From: Amycolatopsis orientalis DSM 43388
GTDB lineage: Bacteria > Actinomycetota > Actinomycetes > Mycobacteriales > Pseudonocardiaceae
Direction of reading: 5' to 3'
Length of the DNA: 64,000 bases
NCBI RefSeq assembly: GCF_000411975.1
Contig: NZ_ASXG01000015.1
Coordinates: forward strand, 4,612 to 68,611
In this document: in pieces, positions 60,120 to 64,000 of the stretch
Layout of the letters: every line of letters starts with the position of its first letter
Position numbering within the stretch: position 1 is the first letter of the stretch
Notes under the pieces: model-generated
What the model was told of the DNA's origin: nothing
The model's input: the letters and a program-made list of their open reading frames with translations, nothing else
The model's database searches: none
Made by a program: the position numbers and the translations under genes

Positions 60120-60996
60120 CCGCGAGGTCGCCCCAGAACTCGCGCAGCTGCGAAAACAGCTCGGCCAGCTCCTCGACGTTCCCGGTGCGCAGCGCGTCGA
60201 GGATGTCGTGGACCTCCTCCGCGGTGGAGTCGGCGTCGAGCAGCGAATCGGCGAACAACTGCACGAGACCGCCGTAGTCGAGTTCGACGATCGAGTCCGG
60301 GTCGAAGCTCTCCAGCCACTGCCGGGTCTGCGCGAGCACCCGGCCGGGACCGGAGTCGCCGAAGGTGGTTTCGATCAGCTCGCTGGCCTCGGACGCGCGG
60401 CGCAGCGCCGCCGACATCGGCGTGCGCCAGGACGCCTCCCGGATCGGGTCGGCCGGTCCGCTGCCGAGGACGAGCTTGCGCTCGTCCGGGTCGACCAGCG
60501 AGAACCAGGGCAACGGGACGGTCCAGGTGGTGGTGAGGGTGTGCGCGGCCGCGGCGGTGAGGTCGCTCATCGCGGCCTTCGTCTGCGCGCGGGCCCGGTC
60601 CGCGGTGACGCCGCCCGCCTCGAGGACCGCCATCCGCAACGCCGGCTCGGCGTCGGCGAGGAAGGTGCTCAGTGCCGCGGCGGAGCGGGCGCGCAGTTCG
60701 AGCGGGCACGCGAACGGGCCCTCCGCCGCATGGCCGGCCGGGACGTCGGCCGGGTCGAGCACGAGCACGTCGGTGACGAGGCTCGGCGAGGGCCGTCCGT
60801 CGCTCAGCTGGGCGGGCAGCAGCCGCACCGGCGCGGCCGCCTGTGACTTGAGCCACATCTGCTGTTCGCGTTCGCCGATCCCGACCCGGCTGAGCCCGCC
60901 CGCGGAAACGGCCTCGACCAGCTGTTGCGCGGGAGGATCGCCCAGCGCGCGCAGAGGTTCGTACACCCGCAGATAGGCCACGAAGGGTCGGAGCAC
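60100..60996 (-). CDS. Conserved actinobacterial protein of unknown function
   Basis: 298 residues beginning MLRPFVAYLRVYEPLRALG. No enzymatic motif, signal or TM helix is seen. The first half is mixed alpha/beta with 'PVRLLPAQLSDG' and 'VLVLDPADVPAGH'; the second is helical and ends in an acidic tail ('STAEEVHDILDALRTGNVEEL' split). 'WTVPLPWFSLVDPDERKLVLG' (about residues 163-183) looks conserved. I recognise it only as a conserved protein found near DUF3073 and ygfZ in this order. The C-terminus overlaps the asparaginase gene. Confidence 0.8.
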   Translation of the reverse strand: MLRPFVAYLRVYEPLRALGDPPAQQLVEAVSAGGLSRVGIGEREQQMWLKSQAAAPVRLLPAQLSDGRPSPSLVTDVLVLDPADVPAGHAAEGPFACPLELRARSAAALSTFLADAEPALRMAVLEAGGVTADRARAQTKAAMSDLTAAAAHTLTTTWTVPLPWFSLVDPDERKLVLGSGPADPIREASWRTPMSAALRRASEASELIETTFGDSGPGRVLAQTRQWLESFDPDSIVELDYGGLVQLFADSLLDADSTAEEVHDILDALRTGNVEELAELFSQLREFWGDLAAKEHSN

Positions 60997-61203
60997 CCGA
61001 GCATCGTGGCACGCCGACCAGCGCCGATCGGCATCGACGTGCCGGTAACCGGCGTCCGGCGGACACTGTCACGACGAGCACACCGTGCCACGTCGCATCC
61101 AACCCCCGGGACACGGTACGGTGTCAGCAGGAAAGAACTGTCGAGACGATGCGGGGCCGCCGATTCCCCCGGCCGCCCCGCCCCTGTGCGAGGGGGTCGA
61201 GCC

Positions 61204-61386
61204 ATGGGGCGCGGCCGGGCTAAGGCCAAGCAGACGAAGGTGGCGCGCGAGCTCAAGTACAGCTCCCACGACACCGATTTCGATGCTTTGCAGCGCGAGC
61301 TGTCGAGTAGTTCCTCGGACAACCACGAGGACGACAAGCGGTACGAGGACCCGTACGACGACGGGTACGACGAGTACCGCCGTTGA
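61204..61386 (+). CDS. DUF3073 small charged protein
   Basis: 60 residues from an ATG preceded by GAGGGGG. It starts MGRGRAKAKQTKVARELKYS, is basic at the N-terminus and acidic at the C-terminus (DPYDDGYDEY), as in Rv0810c and its homologues. The strong basic patch suggests nucleic acid or ribosome binding; the role is unknown. Monocistronic with its own terminator. Confidence 0.9.
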   Translation: MGRGRAKAKQTKVARELKYSSHDTDFDALQRELSSSSSDNHEDDKRYEDPYDDGYDEYRR

Positions 61387-61399
61387 CGCAGGCACACGA

Positions 61400-61444
61400 C
61401 ACGCGAGGGCGGGATCGGACCTAGGTCCGGCACGCCCTCGTGCG
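61400..61444 (+). terminator. Terminator after DUF3073 gene
   Basis: CACGCGAGGGCG and complement CGCCCTCGTGCG (one mismatch) enclose a 20-nt loop with its own GGACCTAGGTCC palindrome, 14 bp after the stop codon. Confidence 0.7.
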
Positions 61445-61499
61445 TTGTGTGCTGCCCGTTTCTCACCACCGCCGGTGAGCTGACGAAGGAGTTGGACGG

Positions 61500-62360
61500 G
61501 TGAGCGACATCGCACGAGTAGGTGTGGTCGGGGCCGGCCTGATGGGCTCCGGCATCGCCGAGGTGCACGCCAGGTCCGGGTTGGACGTGCTGGTCACCGA
61601 GGTGAACCAGCCCGCCCTCGACGCGGGCAAGGCGCGCATCGAGAAGTCGCTGCAACGCGGCGTCAAAAGCGGCAAACTGGCCGCCGAGGACGCCGAGGCG
61701 GCACTCGGGCGGCTGCGCTTCACCACCGATCTCGCCGAGTTCGCCGACCGCGATCTCGTCGTCGAGGCCATCCTGGAACAGGAGCAGGCCAAGGTCGACG
61801 TGTTCCGGGAGCTGGACAAGATCGTCGAGCGCGAGGACGCGGTGTTCGCGTCCAACACGTCGTCGATCCCGATCATGAAGCTCGGCATGGCCACCGGCCG
61901 TCCGCAGCAGGTCGTCGGCATCCACTTTTTCAACCCGGTGCCGGTGCTGCCGCTGGTCGAGCTGGTTCCGTCGCTGCTGACCAGCGAGGAGACCGCCCGC
62001 CGAGCCGAGGAGCACGCCACCGGCGCGCTGGGCAAGACGGTGATCCGATCGCAGGACCGGGCGGGGTTCATCGTGAACTCGCTGCTCGTGCCGTATCTGC
62101 TGTCGGCGATCCGGATGATCGAATCGGGCTTCGCCTCGGCCGAGGACATCGACCGCGGCATGGAGCTGGGCACGGCGCATCCGATGGGTCCGCTGCGGCT
62201 GTCCGACCTGATCGGCCTCGACACCATCAAGGCGATCGCGGACTCGATGTACGCGGAGTTCAAGGAGCCGCTGTACTCGTCCCCGCCGCTGCTGCTGCGC
62301 ATGGTGGACGCCGGGCTGCTCGGCAAGAAGTCCGGCCGCGGGTTCTACTCGTACTCCTGA
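61500..62360 (+). CDS. 3-hydroxybutyryl-CoA dehydrogenase
   Basis: 286 residues from a GTG with GAAGGAG upstream. The NAD-binding 'VGVVGAGLMGSGIAEVHARS' fits GxGxxG; 'FASNTSSIPIMKLGMATGRP', 'VGIHFFNPVPVLPLVELV' and 'DRAGFIVNSLLVPYLLSAIRM' (split) contain the catalytic Ser, His and Asn. The enzyme oxidises 3-hydroxyacyl-CoA with NAD(P) in butanoate or PHB metabolism. It is the usual single-function FadB2/Hbd form. Monocistronic, convergent with the ECF transporter genes. Confidence 0.94.
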   Translation: MSDIARVGVVGAGLMGSGIAEVHARSGLDVLVTEVNQPALDAGKARIEKSLQRGVKSGKLAAEDAEAALGRLRFTTDLAEFADRDLVVEAILEQEQAKVDVFRELDKIVEREDAVFASNTSSIPIMKLGMATGRPQQVVGIHFFNPVPVLPLVELVPSLLTSEETARRAEEHATGALGKTVIRSQDRAGFIVNSLLVPYLLSAIRMIESGFASAEDIDRGMELGTAHPMGPLRLSDLIGLDTIKAIADSMYAEFKEPLYSSPPLLLRMVDAGLLGKKSGRGFYSYS

Positions 62361-62415
62361 CTTTCGGTGCGAGCCGGAGCGGCTTTTCCCCGCCGTGCGA
62401 GGTCGGGCGCGTCGC

Positions 62416-63201
62416 TCAGCGGAACGCCGCTCGCCGGGCGGCCCGGCGCAGCACCGTCAGGATCGCCGGGCCCAGCACGACGATCGCGACCAGGTTCGTG
62501 AGCGCGCGGCCGGTGTCCCAGCCCAGGGTCGAGGTCAGCACGGTGAAGACCAGGAACCGGTGCAGGTTCTCGCCGAGCGGACCGCCCGGGACGAAGTCCA
62601 GTGCGGTGTGGTTCGCCAGGAACGGCCAAGTGAACATGCTCATCGCGAGGCCGTAGAAGTAGGCGGCGAGCACTCCGTAGACCGCCAGCAGCGCGATCTC
62701 CCACCGGCCCTTCGCCCGGCGCGGCAGCACTCCGGCCCCTAGCCCGACCAGCGATGACGCGAGCATCTGGAACGGCAGCCACGGCCCGACCCCACCGGTG
62801 AGCAGCGCGGAGGCGAACAGCGACGTCGAGCCGAGGACGAAGCCGAAGCCCGGGCCGAACACCCGGCCGGCCAGCACGAGCAGGAAGAACACCAGCTCGA
62901 TCCCGCCGGTGCCCGCGCCGAGCGGACGCAGCGCGGCGTTCACCGCGGACAGGACGCCGAGCAGCGCGAGCGCCTTCGCGTCGAGTCCGCCGCTGGACAG
63001 CTCGGCCAGCACGATCAGGATCAGCACCGGCAGCGTCACGAGGAAAACGAACGGCGCGTCCGTCGTGTGCGCGGAGGTGCCGACGGTGCTGCGGGCCAGC
63101 AGCGGCCAGCAGAACATCGCCAACCCGACCACGACGGCCGCCGTCAGCACCAGCGCCGTGCGGTGCCGGATGCGGACGGCCGGGCCCAGGAAGTCGGTCA
63201 C
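62416..63201 (-). CDS. ECF transporter S-component-like membrane protein
   Basis: 261 residues from a GTG that overlaps the ATPase gene stop (GTGA). Six or seven hydrophobic segments; 'GRVFGPGFGFVLGSTSLFASALLTGGVGPWLPFQML' (split, about residues 122-157) is the conserved GxxxGxxxGxxxxxxSxxxxGGxGPWLPFQ stretch of actinobacterial ECF S subunits of the CbrT/unknown-vitamin type. It should bind a vitamin or metal and hand it to the ATPase/T unit. Substrate not determinable; no riboswitch is within view. Confidence 0.8.
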   Translation of the reverse strand: MTDFLGPAVRIRHRTALVLTAAVVVGLAMFCWPLLARSTVGTSAHTTDAPFVFLVTLPVLILIVLAELSSGGLDAKALALLGVLSAVNAALRPLGAGTGGIELVFFLLVLAGRVFGPGFGFVLGSTSLFASALLTGGVGPWLPFQMLASSLVGLGAGVLPRRAKGRWEIALLAVYGVLAAYFYGLAMSMFTWPFLANHTALDFVPGGPLGENLHRFLVFTVLTSTLGWDTGRALTNLVAIVVLGPAILTVLRRAARRAAFR

Positions 63202-64000
63202 GCTAACGCCTTCGCCACCGCGTCCACGGTCAGCCACGGCTCCGGCGCGAGGATCTTCGCCACCTGCGGCGCGAAGGCGGGCGAGGCCACGACGACGTCC
63301 GCGGTCGGGCCGTCGGCGACCACTTCGCCCTCGGCGAGAACCACGACGCGATGCGCGGCGGAGGCGACGAACTCGACGTCGTGGGTGGCCAGCAGCACCG
63401 CGTGTCCCTCGGCGGTCAGGTCGGCGAGGATGGTCGCGAAATGCCGCTTCGCCGGGTAGTCCAGGCCACGGGTCGGCTCGTCCAACAGCACGACCGCCGG
63501 CGCGGCGGCGAGTTGCACGGCCAGGACCAAGGCGAGCCGCTGGCCTTCGGACAGGTCGCGCGGGTTGGTGTCGTCGTTGATGCCCGGCACGAGACGGTCG
63601 AGAAGCTTCCGGGCGGTTCCCGCGGCGACCTCCGACTCGACGTCGGCTTGGCGGCATTCCGCTCCGACCGAATCGAGATACAGCAGGTCGGACGGAGTTT
63701 GCGGGACTAACCCGACGCGCGCGCGGGCAGCCCGCGACCGGAGCGTCTTCGGGTCCGCGCCGAGGACGTCGACCGTGCCTTCGGATCGAGGACCGCTGCC
63801 CTGCAACGCCCACAGCAGCGAGGACTTGCCCGAGCCGTTCCGGCCCATGAGCGCGACAACCTCGCCGCGGTTCAGCCGCAGGTCAACGCCGCGTACCGCG
63901 TGCACCCCGCCGTATCGGACCCGCACGCCCTTCGCGGTGAGGACCGGTTCGGCGGTGGTTTGTGCGACCGGAGCCTGACGGCGCTCGGCGAGGCGTTCCC
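63198..64000 (-). CDS. ECF-type ABC transporter ATPase, C-terminal domain (partial)
   Basis: The frame is open to the right edge; 267 codons including the stop are visible. A linker rich in Arg, Gln and Thr precedes a second ATPase domain with Walker A 'MGRNGSGKSSLLWALQ', signature 'DLSEGQRLALVLAVQLA' (LSEGQ), Walker B 'AVVLLDEPTRGLDY' and 'LLATHDVEF'. An ATPase domain already complete after a linker suggests a two-domain fused EcfA with the first domain beyond the window. It pairs with the S component downstream; the T component may lie in the missing part or upstream. Confidence 0.88.
   Translation of the reverse strand, partial: ERLAERRQAPVAQTTAEPVLTAKGVRVRYGGVHAVRGVDLRLNRGEVVALMGRNGSGKSSLLWALQGSGPRSEGTVDVLGADPKTLRSRAARARVGLVPQTPSDLLYLDSVGAECRQADVESEVAAGTARKLLDRLVPGINDDTNPRDLSEGQRLALVLAVQLAAAPAVVLLDEPTRGLDYPAKRHFATILADLTAEGHAVLLATHDVEFVASAAHRVVVLAEGEVVADGPTADVVVASPAFAPQVAKILAPEPWLTVDAVAKALA

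Overview
The window reads as chromosome of a high-GC, mycothiol-making actinomycete of the Pseudonocardiales, most like Amycolatopsis. The grounds are very GC-rich codon use, GTG starts and leaderless promoters, a mycothiol synthase (mshD), an orphan OmpR-type nitrogen regulator (glnR), ESX/type VII secretion genes (PPE-like protein with an EspG chaperone, WXG-type proteins), and a gene order from about 33 to 61 kb that matches, as I remember it, the Mycobacterium tuberculosis block Rv0810c-Rv0823c. I had no database, so the genus is an inference.

Layout. 1-1.76 kb: right end of a probable integrated element with a PPE-like/EspG pair, closed by a 3' fragment of a tRNA-Ser(GGA) gene (an att remnant). 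1.86-7.0 kb: a SnoaL-like protein, then a tight four-gene operon (two paralogous small helical proteins, an FtsK/EccC-like ATPase, a coiled-coil protein) that I cannot match to a described system, then a DinB-like protein. 7-15.5 kb: a secreted nuclease, a CapA-like protein, a divergent hydrolase/TetR pair with two palindromic operators, a TauD-type dioxygenase, a WXG-type two-gene operon and a methyltransferase. 15.7-18.9 kb: tRNA-Ser(CGA), tadA and its partner, an M20 peptidase, a methyltransferase. 19-24.7 kb: DapA-like and LysA-like enzymes, an ECF sigma factor, an amino acid permease and an Lrp regulator. 24.7-29.6 kb: two long gene-poor stretches with degenerate tandem repeats around a Tat-exported phosphoesterase and a small membrane protein. 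29.6-33.2 kb: Cu-SOD-like protein, F420/FMN enzyme, DUF2339 membrane protein.

33.4-61.4 kb is the conserved block: dusB, (inserted hsp20, hydrolase, idi, GGDEF protein), a giant LCP-family cell-wall ligase, phoU facing pstSCAB with PHO boxes before phoU and pstS, mshD, glnR, an LmeA-like lipoprotein-like protein, a thioredoxin, a cysteine-rich leader peptide before DUF4395-sseA-sseC, a heme-binding beta-barrel protein, pxpBC and two small genes, a class IV aminotransferase, ygfZ, rsiG, an asparaginase and DUF3073. The end holds a 3-hydroxyacyl-CoA dehydrogenase and part of an ECF-type transporter.

Functionally the block joins phosphate uptake (PhoP-type control), nitrogen control (GlnR), thiol/sulfur handling (MshD, sulfurtransferase, cysteine attenuator), and cyclic-di-GMP signalling (GGDEF enzyme, RsiG).
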